A stretch of 64,000 nt of DNA from Actinomycetota bacterium (GCA_023382335.1 JAMCPM010000002.1:51173-115172); one strand, 5' to 3'. Positions 1-9,611 are shown, counted from the stretch's first letter. A program made the numbers and translations. The notes: a model not told the origin generated them from the sequence alone.

Positions 1-1143
<1,143 letters not shown>

Positions 1144-1156
1144 ATAAATCCGGTAT

Positions 1157-1226
1157 CGGGGCGGGATGTTCCCGCCTCCGCTGAAGGCGTCTTCGACAAA
1201 CGCTGCGGCGGAAACATCCCGCCCCG
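1157..1226 (+). repeat. Perfect 14-bp inverted repeat between gap and pgk
   Basis: The arms CGGGGCGGGATGTT (1157-1170) and AACATCCCGCCCCG (1213-1226) are perfectly complementary around a 42-base GC-rich loop. No T-tract follows, so a Rho-independent terminator is unlikely. An mRNA-stabilising or processing hairpin that sets the gap:pgk ratio is more plausible. That role is inference; the repeat itself is seen. Confidence 0.7.
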
Positions 1227-1257
1227 TTAAAGTTTCACTTACAAGGGTCAGGGCCAA

Positions 1258-2439
1258 ATGAAAAAGACCATCAAGGACATAGACATCGTCGGTAAGCGCG
1301 TGTTGGTGCGCGTCGACTTCAACGTGCCGCTCGAGGACGGCAAGGTCGCCGACGACACGCGCATCCGCGCGGCGCTGGCGACGATTAATTACCTGCGCCA
1401 GGCCCCGGGCTGCCGTGTCATCCTCATCTCGCACCTGGGCCGTCCCAAGGACGGCCCTGACGACGCCTTGCGCATGGACCCTGTCGCCAAACGGCTCGGC
1501 GAGTTGCTTGGCATCGACGTCATGAAGCTCGACGACTGCGTCGGCCCCGAGGTGGAGGAGAAGCTCAAGGAGCTTCCCGTCGGCGGCGTGGCCCTGCTGG
1601 AAAACAGCCGCTTCCATCCCGAGGAGAAGAAGAACGACCCCGCCTTCGCGGCCCAGCTTGCCCGCCTGGCGGATGTCTTTGTCATGGACGCTTTCGGCGC
1701 CTCTCACCGCGCCCACGCCTCTACCGAGGGCGTCGCGCATCTGCTTCCATCGGTTGCAGGCTTCCTGGTCGAGCGCGAGCTGGAGCGGCTTTCGCTGCTT
1801 ACCGGCAAGCCCTCGCATCCGTTCGTGATCATCCTCGGCGGCGTCAAGGTTTCCGACAAGATCGGCGTCATCGACCGCTTTCTCGATCTCGCCGACTCCA
1901 TCCTCATCGGCGGCGCCATGTGCTTCGGTTTCCTCAAGGCCCAGGGGATCGACGTCGCCGACTCCAAGGTCGAGGAAGAAGCCGTCGGCGTTGCCGCCGC
2001 GGCGCTCGAGAAATCGAAGACCACCAAGTGCAGGATACTGCTGCCGGTCGACCTCATCGTCGCCGATTCATTTTCCGCCGAAGCCAACACCCTGATCGTC
2101 CCCGTGGACAAGATTCCGGCGGGAATGATGGGCCTCGACATCGGCCCGGCCACTTCGCAGCATTTTGTCGATGAGATCAATCTGGCGCACACGATCTTCT
2201 GGAACGGCCCTATGGGCGCCTTCGAGATGGAGCCATTCTCATCCGGCACCCGCACCGTGGCCGGCGCGGTCGCCAACTCCGAGGCCCTGACGGTCACCGG
2301 CGGCGGCGACACTGTAGCCGCGCTGAACCGCTACGGATTTGCCGATCACATCGATCATGTCTCCACCGGCGGCGGCGCCGCCATGGAATTCCTCGAAGGC
2401 AAGGAACTTCCCGGAATCGCGGTCCTGCAGGACGTCTAA
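1258..2439 (+). CDS. pgk: Phosphoglycerate kinase
   Basis: It transfers the acyl phosphate of 1,3-bisphosphoglycerate to ADP in glycolysis. The 393-residue monomer has the N-terminal substrate motif RVDFNVPL near residues 18-25, the ISHLGRP loop near 58, the hinge-region motif GGVKVSDKIG (usually GGAKVSDKI) near 195, and the C-terminal nucleotide loop GGGDTVAAL near 348. It follows gap in the same direction and probably shares its transcript. The ATG start follows AGGGTCAGGGCCAA, a weak ribosome site. Its usual partner tpiA is not adjacent but lies 46 kb away. Confidence 0.98.
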   Translation: MKKTIKDIDIVGKRVLVRVDFNVPLEDGKVADDTRIRAALATINYLRQAPGCRVILISHLGRPKDGPDDALRMDPVAKRLGELLGIDVMKLDDCVGPEVEEKLKELPVGGVALLENSRFHPEEKKNDPAFAAQLARLADVFVMDAFGASHRAHASTEGVAHLLPSVAGFLVERELERLSLLTGKPSHPFVIILGGVKVSDKIGVIDRFLDLADSILIGGAMCFGFLKAQGIDVADSKVEEEAVGVAAAALEKSKTTKCRILLPVDLIVADSFSAEANTLIVPVDKIPAGMMGLDIGPATSQHFVDEINLAHTIFWNGPMGAFEMEPFSSGTRTVAGAVANSEALTVTGGGDTVAALNRYGFADHIDHVSTGGGAAMEFLEGKELPGIAVLQDV

Positions 2440-2550
2440 GCCATTTTGCCCGGGCATCCAGTGCGCAGGCAGCAGTCACCGCCTGCTTCGTGTTATCATT
2501 ATTAACGTGTTTTCACGCGCCTGCATCCCATCCCCAGGACGGCCTTCGTC

Positions 2551-4194
2551 GTGAGGCGCAGCATCAGACAGGATCTGATCGTTTCCGCTGCGCTGTTCGC
2601 CGCTACCATCGCTGTCCGCATCCCATACTTTGGGCACACTCTCTATAACTGGGATTCGGTCAATTACGCCCTGAGCCTCGAGCGCTTCAGCGTCGCCGAC
2701 CATCAGCCGCACGCGCCGGGATATATCCTCTATGTCGCCGCCGGCCGTATCGCTCAGGCTCTTTTCGGTAATCCCAATAGCGCCCTTATCTTCCTGAGTA
2801 TTCTCGGCAGCGCCGCCGCGGTCGCCGGCATCTATCTCGCCGGACGCTCGGTATTCAATCGCGCCACCGGCATTGTGGCCGCCGTTATCCTCCTGTTCTC
2901 TCCACTCGGCTGGTTTTACGCCGACATCGCATCGCCCTACAGCTTCATGCTTCCCATCATGATCGCCTGCATATGGCTGGTCTATCAATTGCTGTTTTAC
3001 AAACGCTTTCCGCTGGCGAGCGCGATCGTCCTGGGCGTCGCCGCCGGCTTCCGCCCGGATGTGCTTCTATTCCTCGGGCCGTTCTGGCTTTATGGAACTT
3101 TTTTAGTGGGACGGCGCAGGATGCTGCTGGCCTGGGCGGCCATGGCGGTCTCGGTGGTGGCCTGGCTGGTGCCGCTGATCGCCCTGTCGGGGGGCATCAG
3201 CGGCTTCAGGCAAGTGATCGACAACCAGTATTCGTCGGGGGTCCGCCCATCGTCAGTCTTCTCGAGCGGCTTCGCCGCCGCCAAGACCAACGCCAGGCGC
3301 GTTCTGCAGGCGTTGTTCTGGATGTTCGGGCCCGCCGGCGCCGGCCTGCTTTACGCGCTGCTGTTCTGGATACCGAAGCGCCTGCGCCCGGAGCGAAAAT
3401 CTTCTTTGCTGATGCTGCTTCTGCTGGTGCCGGCATCGGTCTTCTTCATTTTTTTCCTGTTCGATCCGCTGGGCTACCTGTTACTTTACGTGCCGCCTCT
3501 CTTATTGCTGACTGCGCGCGGATTCACGGTCGCGTCTGAATGCATCAAGGATCGGTTGGAAAAAAGAGCGCTCGCTACAGGCCCCAAGCATGGCGGTGAG
3601 CCGACTTATGAAACCAATGGCGGCGGTCACAGCACCAAACCGGTCTGGGTGTCGCTGGCGATCGTTCTGGCAGTTATTTCGCTTGCCAATTCATATCTAT
3701 ACCTGAACGGCGCCGACATTACCTGGCGCCTGCCGACTACCGGACCGCTATCGGTTGTTTTTGGCGCCTACAGCGCCGGCGGCATCCGCGACGCCGATGG
3801 CGAGCTGTATGCGGCCGTCGACGCCGTCAAACGATTCGACCCCGTTAGAACTGTCGTAGTGACGACCACGGAACCCTTCACTCCCTATATTGCCGACTGG
3901 CGGCGGCTCATGTATTACCTGCCGGACTACGACACGATCATGTTGAGGCGTCAGGCCGGAGCCGGGTTCCTGGTTGGGTTCGAACATCAGTACGAGGATT
4001 CCGGAATGCCTTTCGTACCTCTGCCGCACGATTCACAGCAGGTTCTGCTCCTGCAGAGACATGCGCCCCAAAATATCTATCCACCGGATATGACTCGCGT
4101 GGATGTCCCTGGCAGCGGCCTGTTCATGACGCTGCTCGACATCCCGTCAGACGGCCGCGTGCAGTTCGACCAGGTCACCCTCATCCGTCAATAG
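2551..4194 (+). CDS. GT-C/GT39-like integral membrane glycosyltransferase
   Basis: This 547-residue polytopic membrane protein begins at GTG. It has about ten hydrophobic segments over residues 8-330 and 365-385, then a roughly 160-residue soluble C-terminal part. The first extracytoplasmic loop carries an Asp in NWDSVNYALSLERF followed by HQPHAPGY, the arrangement seen in polyprenyl-phosphate-dependent GT-C enzymes such as protein-O-mannosyltransferase/ArnT relatives. The likely role is sugar transfer to a protein or envelope glycan on the outer face of the membrane. Donor and acceptor cannot be read from sequence. It is convergent with the cytochrome gene. Confidence 0.7.
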   Translation: MRRSIRQDLIVSAALFAATIAVRIPYFGHTLYNWDSVNYALSLERFSVADHQPHAPGYILYVAAGRIAQALFGNPNSALIFLSILGSAAAVAGIYLAGRSVFNRATGIVAAVILLFSPLGWFYADIASPYSFMLPIMIACIWLVYQLLFYKRFPLASAIVLGVAAGFRPDVLLFLGPFWLYGTFLVGRRRMLLAWAAMAVSVVAWLVPLIALSGGISGFRQVIDNQYSSGVRPSSVFSSGFAAAKTNARRVLQALFWMFGPAGAGLLYALLFWIPKRLRPERKSSLLMLLLLVPASVFFIFFLFDPLGYLLLYVPPLLLLTARGFTVASECIKDRLEKRALATGPKHGGEPTYETNGGGHSTKPVWVSLAIVLAVISLANSYLYLNGADITWRLPTTGPLSVVFGAYSAGGIRDADGELYAAVDAVKRFDPVRTVVVTTTEPFTPYIADWRRLMYYLPDYDTIMLRRQAGAGFLVGFEHQYEDSGMPFVPLPHDSQQVLLLQRHAPQNIYPPDMTRVDVPGSGLFMTLLDIPSDGRVQFDQVTLIRQ

Positions 4195-4208
4195 CATCGA
4201 GCTTCCCT

Positions 4209-5447
4209 TCAATCGATAAACAGGCAGTCGCCCGTCATGTCGATGACGGGAACCTGTATCGCCCCGCTTCCCATTGATTCGTTAATCTGTGCCTGAGTCG
4301 CCGTGCGGTAATGGACGGTCACCCAGGCTACAAGCGGCCGTGGCGCATCTGGCGGCAGCTGCGCCTGGACCACGTCGACGAGGCTGGCCTGCGGCGGCAC
4401 GCGGTGATCGGAGAGCACGCCGGCTGCCTGCCATGCTTTCACCGTCGGTTGGCCGTTGGCGGTCTTGTATATGGTGCCGTACCTGACAGCGCTGGGATCG
4501 ACGGCGCCATTGGCGTCGATGCCGCCCGAATGGAAGACCGGGTTGCCCGCCCAGTCCGTCACCTCGATCTCCAGCCACATCTCCCTGATCTCGGTCACCC
4601 CGGTGGGAAGATAGTGCCCGGCGCCCTTGTTGTCGACTTTCACCTGCAGCTGCGCCGGGCCCGCGGGATCCATCCTCACCGTCGCCGCCGCCTCGAGGTT
4701 CTGCGTCGCCAGTTTCTGATGCTCTTCCGACGCCAGCTGAGTGGCGTTACCGCCGGTAAAATAATGCGTAAAGATGTTGGGGCGCAGAGGCCCGTCGTTG
4801 GCCGCCCTGCCTGGATTGGGCTCGGTGACGCCAGGTCCCGGAGTCATATGACAGTCCTGGCACTGAACGCCCTGGGCGGCATAGCCGCTGTTCTTCCATT
4901 CCGTGAAGGTCGCCTGCACCGGCTGCTGGTTGTCGGGATTCACCTGGTCGTGGCAGAGGCCGCAGAACTCCGATCTCGTCTGCAGCGCGAAATATGCCGT
5001 CGCATGGAAAGTCGACACGGAGTCCGTGAACGGCCCGTATTTGATCTGGCTGGGCCCGTAGGCATCCGTGCTCCTCAACGTGTGGCAGAAGTCGCACTGG
5101 ATGCCCTCCCTGGTTATGGCGCTGATCTGCGGCCCGGTCGTCGGCGGCACCTCGCCGGAATCAGAGCCGAAGGGCGTGTGGCAGCCGACGCAGTAGCCGG
5201 CGCTGGCGCTCTCGGTGCTGGCCTGCCCCTGCATGCCCACGAAGAAGGGGTCGGTGAGGGAGTTGTTATGCATCGATCCCTGCCACTGGGTATAGATATC
5301 ATCATGGCAGGTGCCGCAGGTCGATGAAGGCGTGAATTCGGTCGTCTTGAAGGGAGCTTTTGCCATCAGCGCCGAGGTGGAGATCCCCGCGAGCAGTAGC
5401 ACTGCCATGGCGGAAAATATACCCGCGGCCAGCGGCATTCGCCTCAT
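4209..5447 (-). CDS. Secreted five-heme c-type cytochrome
   Basis: The 412-residue protein has an N-terminal signal/anchor helix (residues 5-28) and five CXXCH heme-binding motifs at residues 44-48, 86-90, 118-122, 162-166 and 196-200. The heme part resembles the cytochrome c554-type multiheme fold. Residues about 240-412 contain no heme motif and look like a beta-rich domain. Several isolated histidines (for example H60) could be distal ligands. It probably carries electrons outside the membrane. The ATG is preceded by an excellent GGAGGGTGAATAA. No cytochrome maturation or redox partner genes are nearby, so the electron donor and acceptor are unknown. Confidence 0.88.
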   Translation of the reverse strand: MRRMPLAAGIFSAMAVLLLAGISTSALMAKAPFKTTEFTPSSTCGTCHDDIYTQWQGSMHNNSLTDPFFVGMQGQASTESASAGYCVGCHTPFGSDSGEVPPTTGPQISAITREGIQCDFCHTLRSTDAYGPSQIKYGPFTDSVSTFHATAYFALQTRSEFCGLCHDQVNPDNQQPVQATFTEWKNSGYAAQGVQCQDCHMTPGPGVTEPNPGRAANDGPLRPNIFTHYFTGGNATQLASEEHQKLATQNLEAAATVRMDPAGPAQLQVKVDNKGAGHYLPTGVTEIREMWLEIEVTDWAGNPVFHSGGIDANGAVDPSAVRYGTIYKTANGQPTVKAWQAAGVLSDHRVPPQASLVDVVQAQLPPDAPRPLVAWVTVHYRTATQAQINESMGSGAIQVPVIDMTGDCLFID

Positions 5448-5568
5448 TTATTCACCCTCCGGGAATGGGATTTACCGGACAATTTCTATTTCTCCGCCGG
5501 TGGGTAAAATAAAACCAATTATCGAGCAAATACGGCGATTTCCAATGTTAAGCCTTGCCGAAAAAGGT

Positions 5569-5595
5569 TTGCCGCACACCTTTTGGGGTTATAAT
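5569..5595 (+). promoter_or_regulatory. Predicted promoter for structured RNA copy 1
   Basis: A perfect TATAAT at 5590-5595 is preceded by TTGCCG at 5569-5574 with a 15-base spacer (16 if read as TTTGCC). The expected start site falls at about 5602-5603, at the first base of the terminal helix of the downstream RNA. Confidence 0.6.
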
Positions 5596-5601
5596 GAGTG
5601 T

Positions 5602-5750
5602 AGGTCCCAAGGAGTCCGAAAGACTTGCTGGAGATCTGGCAAAGAAGCCAAGCGGAGGAAATGCGGAGGTAAAAAGCCGCAGAGTACGGTGAAGGTTGGT
5701 GAAGCCCGGTCGGAGAAGGCAAGGAAGGAAGGTTTCTTGGGACTTTTCTT
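5602..5750 (+). ncRNA. Candidate structured RNA, tandem copy 1
   Basis: The 5' arm GGTCCCAAGGA (5603-5613) pairs with TTCTTGGGACT (5734-5744) to close an element of about 145 nt, followed directly by TTTCTTT as in a terminator. Internal hairpins include TGCGG/CCGCA in the middle of the element. It shares the terminal helix and the internal word GAGTACGGT with the element at 5881-6028. I do not recognise an Rfam class: the signatures of SAM, cobalamin, c-di-AMP, TPP, 6C and bacterial SRP RNAs are absent. It could be a free small RNA or a tandem riboswitch-like leader. Confidence 0.6.
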
Positions 5751-5844
5751 TGCCCGGTTTCAGGCCGATCGCCACCCCGTTTCAGCGCCAAATGATTTTC
5801 CTCGCAAATACCGCCTAAAACTTTTTTTCGGGGTTTTCTACCCC

Positions 5845-5873
5845 TTGCCGGCGGCCTGCCCGAGGAATAGAAT
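5845..5873 (+). promoter_or_regulatory. Predicted promoter for structured RNA copy 2
   Basis: TTGCCG (5845-5850), a 17-base spacer and TAGAAT (5868-5873) place the start site at the GG at 5881, again the first bases of the terminal helix. The same -35 word and the same position relative to the RNA occur in copy 1. Confidence 0.6.
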
Positions 5874-5880
5874 CTATGAC

Positions 5881-6040
5881 GGTCCCAAGGAATCGGACGA
5901 TGATCATTCCGGGTTACTCCGGAAGCTGCCTGGTTCGGAAACGCGGAGCTTCGCGCCCGTGGAGTACGGTATCAGCCGGGAAGTTCCTCTCGCGATGGGG
6001 AAAGTTGATCCGAAGGTTCCTTGGGACCTGATTTCGTTTT
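5881..6040 (+). ncRNA. Candidate structured RNA, tandem copy 2
   Basis: The 14-base arm 5881-5894 (GGTCCCAAGGAATC) pairs with 6015-6028 (GGTTCCTTGGGACC), closing an element of about 148 nt. The outer 12 pairs are perfect. Inner hairpins include TCCGG/CCGGA and a GCG-rich stem-loop in the middle. GAGTACGGT is shared with copy 1. A weak T-rich stretch (ATTTCGTTTT) follows. The lipoprotein start codon is only 40 bases after the helix, so this copy may also serve as a 5' leader of that gene. Confidence 0.6.
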
Positions 6041-6067
6041 AACCAAGCCCACCGCCGCCGGAGGTCC

Positions 6068-6718
6068 ATGATGCGCCACAAACCAGCGGGTTTCCTTCTG
6101 CCATCAATGGCGCTTTCACTGACATCGATCCTGGCGTTTTCCCTCATGTTCGCCGCGGCGCTCCTGGTGCAGTCCGGCTGCGGGAGCTCTTCCTCCGATG
6201 TCACATCCGCGGGCGTTTCCAGCTCAGCCACCGAGGCTGTAACCACCCCGGCCGCCACCACGCGCACCGATATGGTTTCCACCCAGACCGTGACCGTCGA
6301 ACAGCCGGCGTCTTTTGGAACCGGCAGCGCCGCGCCACAAACGGTCGGAACCTTGATTGATGGATTGCAGCTTAGTGATATCCGCTGGTCCGACCATGGC
6401 GATTATTTCCGCATCGTTTTCGAGATGACCACCACCGACGGCAAACAGGTGACCGAGGTTCCCCATGCTAACGCCACCATGTCGGCCGACGGCAAGCAGG
6501 TCAGCGTCATTCTCGGCGGCATCCGGGGGCTCGGCAACAACGCTGATGTGACTACCGCGAATCTGAGCGTGGGAGACGCCGTCGTGGTTTCCATGCAGAG
6601 AGTCCCGTCGGGGGACGATCAGGCCCTTATCTATAACATCAACCTCGCCAAGGCCTCTACATATACGCTCTCCGGGCTGGACTCGCCCGGCCGCATCGTC
6701 GTCGACATCACCAAATAA
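6068..6718 (+). CDS. AMIN-like domain lipoprotein
   Basis: The 216-residue protein has a long signal peptide ending in a lipobox-like VQSGC (cysteine near residue 38), a Ser/Thr/Ala-rich linker to about residue 95, and a C-terminal beta-rich domain with FRIVFEM and a terminal PGRIVVDI strand. That pattern matches AMIN-like domains of actinobacterial lipoproteins, which are thought to bind cell-wall polymers. It should be anchored on the outer membrane face. GGAGGTCC directly precedes the ATG; a second ATG follows immediately and cannot be distinguished as start. It follows structured RNA copy 2 and precedes a small HTH protein gene. Confidence 0.7.
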   Translation: MMRHKPAGFLLPSMALSLTSILAFSLMFAAALLVQSGCGSSSSDVTSAGVSSSATEAVTTPAATTRTDMVSTQTVTVEQPASFGTGSAAPQTVGTLIDGLQLSDIRWSDHGDYFRIVFEMTTTDGKQVTEVPHANATMSADGKQVSVILGGIRGLGNNADVTTANLSVGDAVVVSMQRVPSGDDQALIYNINLAKASTYTLSGLDSPGRIVVDITK

Positions 6719-6730
6719 ACAGGAGGAAAA

Positions 6731-6904
6731 ATGGCCGCCAACGATCTACTCACCGCCGGCAAGATAGCCACAGAGCTGGGAGTCTCTCCGGCGAAGGTAA
6801 AGAAGGCCATCCAGGAACTGGGGCTGGAGCCGGACGCCAAAAAGGGCGCCTGCAGTTACTACTCCACGGCCACGGTAAACAAGATCAAGAAACAGATCAA
6901 GTAG
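6731..6904 (+). CDS. Small MerR/HTH-like protein
   Basis: This 57-codon ORF begins at ATG with a strong AGGAGGAAAA immediately upstream, 12 bp after the lipoprotein stop. The protein (starts MAANDLLTAGKIATELGV) has a basic helix-turn-helix layout: TAGKIATELGVS, then PAKVKKAIQELG, a short wing-like segment with one cysteine, and a lysine-rich C-terminus (NKIKKQIK). It resembles excisionase or DUF3606-type small DNA-binding proteins. It is probably in an operon with the lipoprotein gene and the hydrolase 10 bp downstream. The target is unknown. Confidence 0.7.
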   Translation: MAANDLLTAGKIATELGVSPAKVKKAIQELGLEPDAKKGACSYYSTATVNKIKKQIK

Positions 6905-6914
6905 GAAGAAGCTC

Positions 6915-7652
6915 GTGGCGGTTAGTTTTCGCCGAAACGGGAAAATACGCTGCATGGACAACCGCAGCGCCTCGAAATCAACGGTCATGGAAGTGATGGT
7001 AGATGCCGCGACCGCGGCGCTCGAAGGCACGCTGACCGTTCCCGAAAACGCCACCGGCGTCGTTCTCTTCGCCCACGGCAGCGGCAGCAGCCGCCACAGC
7101 CCCCGCAACCGTTTCGTGGCCGGCGAGCTCAACCAGGCCGGTCTGGCCACCCTCCTCATAGATCTTTTAACAGCTGACGAAGAGAGCGTCGACGTCTACA
7201 CCGCCGAGTTCCGGTTCGACATCGGCATGCTGGCCCAGAGGCTGGCCGGCGCCGCCGCCTGGCTTGCCGGTCAGAGAGACACTCGCGAGCTTGAGATCGG
7301 ATACTTTGGTTCGAGCACCGGCGCCGGCGCCGCACTGGTGGCGGCGGCCGCGAGCCCGGAGCGCATCGGCGCCATCGTCTCCCGCGGCGGCCGGCCCGAC
7401 CTGGCCGGGCGCGACGCCCTCTCACGTGTGAAAGCGCCGACCCTGCTCATCGTCGGCGGCAACGATCCCCAGGTCATCGGGATGAACCGCGACGCGCAGG
7501 CGCAGATGAAGGTCGAGAGCGAACTCAAGATAGTGCCCGGCGCCACCCATCTTTTCGAGGAGCCGGGGATGCTCGAAGAAGTCTCCCGACTGGCGGCGGA
7601 TTGGTTCAGCCGCTATCTCGGCGCTTCCCGAACAAAAACAGCGCCGGAATAA
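6915..7652 (+). CDS. Alpha/beta hydrolase, dienelactone hydrolase-like
   Basis: The 245-residue cytoplasmic enzyme has the alpha/beta hydrolase layout: oxyanion region LFAHGSGSSRHSPRN near residue 55, a nucleophile elbow GYFGSSTGAGA near residue 133 (expected serine in GSS), an acid-bearing strand LLIVGGNDPQV near 178, and the catalytic histidine in GATHLFEEPG near 215. Small dienelactone-hydrolase-like esterases of this type are often fused to or found near phosphoribosyltransferases. The substrate is unknown. Translation probably begins at GTG 6915, with ATG 6954 as an alternative. Its 3' end overlaps the convergent MFS gene by 47 bp. Confidence 0.75.
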   Translation: MAVSFRRNGKIRCMDNRSASKSTVMEVMVDAATAALEGTLTVPENATGVVLFAHGSGSSRHSPRNRFVAGELNQAGLATLLIDLLTADEESVDVYTAEFRFDIGMLAQRLAGAAAWLAGQRDTRELEIGYFGSSTGAGAALVAAAASPERIGAIVSRGGRPDLAGRDALSRVKAPTLLIVGGNDPQVIGMNRDAQAQMKVESELKIVPGATHLFEEPGMLEEVSRLAADWFSRYLGASRTKTAPE

Positions 7653-9108
7653 CCGCCAGCAGGCACGCTACTGCTGATATCAGGAAGAAATCGCTCAGCA
7701 CCCGAAGGATGATCTCTACATTCTGCTTTTCCCACGCCTGCAGCGCATCCACATACTGGCTCAGGTTCATGCCGTTGAAGCCCGGCACCGGCGCCGAGAC
7801 CTCAGAAGTCCGAAATTCGCTGATACCCCAGCTATTGAGGGCCGCCAGGCCCACGGTCATGCCGATGATGCGGCTGGCGGTCAGCACCGCCGAGGCCGAC
7901 GCCATCCTCGTTTTCCTGACCGAGTTGACCACCGCCAGGCCTATCGGCGCGATCACCAGGCCGAAGCCGAAGCCGGTGACCAGCAGATCGATGGTCTGCG
8001 TGGCCCCGGACACGTCGATGGCCCACAGACTCGTGCGCCAGAGCCCCAGCGCGCTTAAAAGGAAGCCGCCGACCGCGGGAAAGCGCCCGCCGATGCGTCC
8101 GGTCAGCACTCCACCCAGAAGGGCGCCCACGGGAATCATCAGCGTCAGCCTGAGCAGCAGAAGGCCCCCGACCATAGGCGACCCGAACGAGGTTGCCGGC
8201 CAGCCCGAGCTGTAGGCGAAGGTCGGCACCTGCACGAGCGCGGTTATCAGAGCCACGCCCAGCAGGAAGTGGGCGATGTTGGCCGAGGAATATGATCTGT
8301 TGGCAAACAGCTGCACGTTTACCAGCGGATGCGCCGCGCGCAGATCGCTATAGATAAAAGCAGCCAGGAAGACGATGCCCGCGGCAACCAGCGGCAGGCC
8401 GAAAGTGGTCCAGCTGATCTCGCGGGCGCCGGAGACTCCCAGGGTGGATAACCCCAGCCCCAGCGCCAGCAGCACGGCGCTGCGGTAATCCACCGCGACC
8501 TTCGAGCGCTCGCTCTTGCCGACATAACGATAAATCAGACCGATTATCAACAGCACGATCGGTATGTTGAGATAGAATATCGCCCGCCAGCCGGCATATT
8601 GCCCGACGACCGAGCCGTAGATGGGGCCCAGCACGCCGCCCGCCTCGCCGGCCGCGCCGATCACCCCCAACGCCAGCGCCCTCCTTCCCGCGGGAAAATT
8701 ATGGCCGACAACAGCCATCGCGATCGGCACCACGGCGCCGCCGCCGATGGCCTGCAGCGCCCGGAAGCCGACCAGCATGTAGAGGCTGGTGCTTACGGCG
8801 CAAAGCAGCGAGCCGCCGGCGAAGATGATCATGGCGATGATGTATGTGCGCCGGTGCCCGTGCAGGTCGGCGACTCGTCCCATCAGGGGCAGGACCACGG
8901 TGAAGCCGAAGAGGTAGGAGGTCACGATCCAGCCGGCGCGCTCCACGGCCGCGGAGCTGAAGCCGCCGCCGAGGTCATCGATTATTCGGGGTAGTACCGT
9001 CACCACCACGGTCTGGTCGATCGCGGCCAGGAAGATGCCGGTGCAGAGCACCGCCAGGATGAGGTTCTGACTGTGGCTGGTGTTGATAAAACCTCCCGGA
9101 AAAGTCAT
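7606..9108 (-). CDS. MFS drug-efflux transporter, DHA2 (EmrB/QacA) family
   Basis: The 500-residue inner membrane protein has about 14 hydrophobic segments, the DHA2 layout. The family motif-A region GRVADLHGHRRTYI lies in the first cytoplasmic loop (about residues 75-88), motif B-like residues fall in the fourth helix, and a motif-C-like GGVLGPIYGS occurs in the fifth helix. It starts with an aromatic acid/drug-antiporter type DQTVVVTVLPRI helix carrying a membrane-embedded Asp. The likely role is proton-coupled export of hydrophobic drugs or metabolites. No adjacent TetR/MarR regulator is seen. Confidence 0.85.
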   Translation of the reverse strand: MTFPGGFINTSHSQNLILAVLCTGIFLAAIDQTVVVTVLPRIIDDLGGGFSSAAVERAGWIVTSYLFGFTVVLPLMGRVADLHGHRRTYIIAMIIFAGGSLLCAVSTSLYMLVGFRALQAIGGGAVVPIAMAVVGHNFPAGRRALALGVIGAAGEAGGVLGPIYGSVVGQYAGWRAIFYLNIPIVLLIIGLIYRYVGKSERSKVAVDYRSAVLLALGLGLSTLGVSGAREISWTTFGLPLVAAGIVFLAAFIYSDLRAAHPLVNVQLFANRSYSSANIAHFLLGVALITALVQVPTFAYSSGWPATSFGSPMVGGLLLLRLTLMIPVGALLGGVLTGRIGGRFPAVGGFLLSALGLWRTSLWAIDVSGATQTIDLLVTGFGFGLVIAPIGLAVVNSVRKTRMASASAVLTASRIIGMTVGLAALNSWGISEFRTSEVSAPVPGFNGMNLSQYVDALQAWEKQNVEIILRVLSDFFLISAVACLLAVIPALFLFGKRRDSG

Positions 9109-9344
9109 ACATGCGGTCGCATCTGTCGACCGGACTGCGCCAGTTGACTAACCATACCCAGCAACATCGATATTTACAACGAATCGTGGTGTGATAGACG
9201 TCATTGAAACCACTTTACAAGCTAAAAAAGTTGTAGTACGGTTGTCCTGTAATTGGGTCTGCTAGGACATCTTTTTAGTTCCGGCAGAGGCAAAAAGCGC
9301 AGTCACCCCTGCGACTGCCTGGGCAGCAGATGGGAGGTAGAAGG

Positions 9345-9545
9345 TTGGCAGAAGGAACCGTAAAATGGTTCAGTAACGAGAAAGGCTACGGCTTCATCGA
9401 AAGGGAGGACGGCGAAGATCTCTTCGTGCACTTCTCCGAGATCCAGGTTGAGGGCTACAAGACCCTGAACGAGGGCCAGAAAGTCGAATTCGAAGTTACT
9501 GAAGGGGCGAAGGGCCTGCAGGCTTCCAACGTCGTCCCGCAATAG
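9345..9545 (+). CDS. Cold-shock protein, CspA family
   Basis: A single S1-like cold-shock domain carries RNP1 (KGYGFIER) and RNP2 (DLFVHFS), so it is a single-stranded nucleic acid chaperone. I choose TTG 9345 because GGGAGGTAGAAGG lies directly upstream and gives the family-standard 66 residues beginning AEGTVKWF. The in-frame ATG at 9330 overlaps that ribosome site. The roughly 230-base leader contains an inverted repeat (GCAGTC/GACTGC, 9300-9320) that could be a temperature-responsive hairpin, which is inference. A terminator follows. Confidence 0.93.
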   Translation: MAEGTVKWFSNEKGYGFIEREDGEDLFVHFSEIQVEGYKTLNEGQKVEFEVTEGAKGLQASNVVPQ

Positions 9546-9570
9546 TCTTAATTAAAACCGAATATCCGAA

Positions 9571-9611
9571 AGGGCCCCTCTCTCGCGAGAGCATGGGGTC
9601 CTTTTTCTTTT
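9571..9611 (+). terminator. Rho-independent terminator of the csp gene
   Basis: AGGGCCCC and GGGGTCCT pair around an inner CTCTCGCGAGAG stem, followed by TTTTTCTTTT. Confidence 0.88.

Noticed and set aside
4311..5327. 338-codon plus-strand frame opposite the cytochrome
   Set aside because: The cytochrome frame has five heme motifs, a signal peptide and a good ribosome site; the plus frame has none.
5311..6042. 243-codon plus-strand frame across the cytochrome start and the structured RNAs
   Set aside because: Its sequence is compositionally random, and the interval is better explained by two structured RNAs with promoters.
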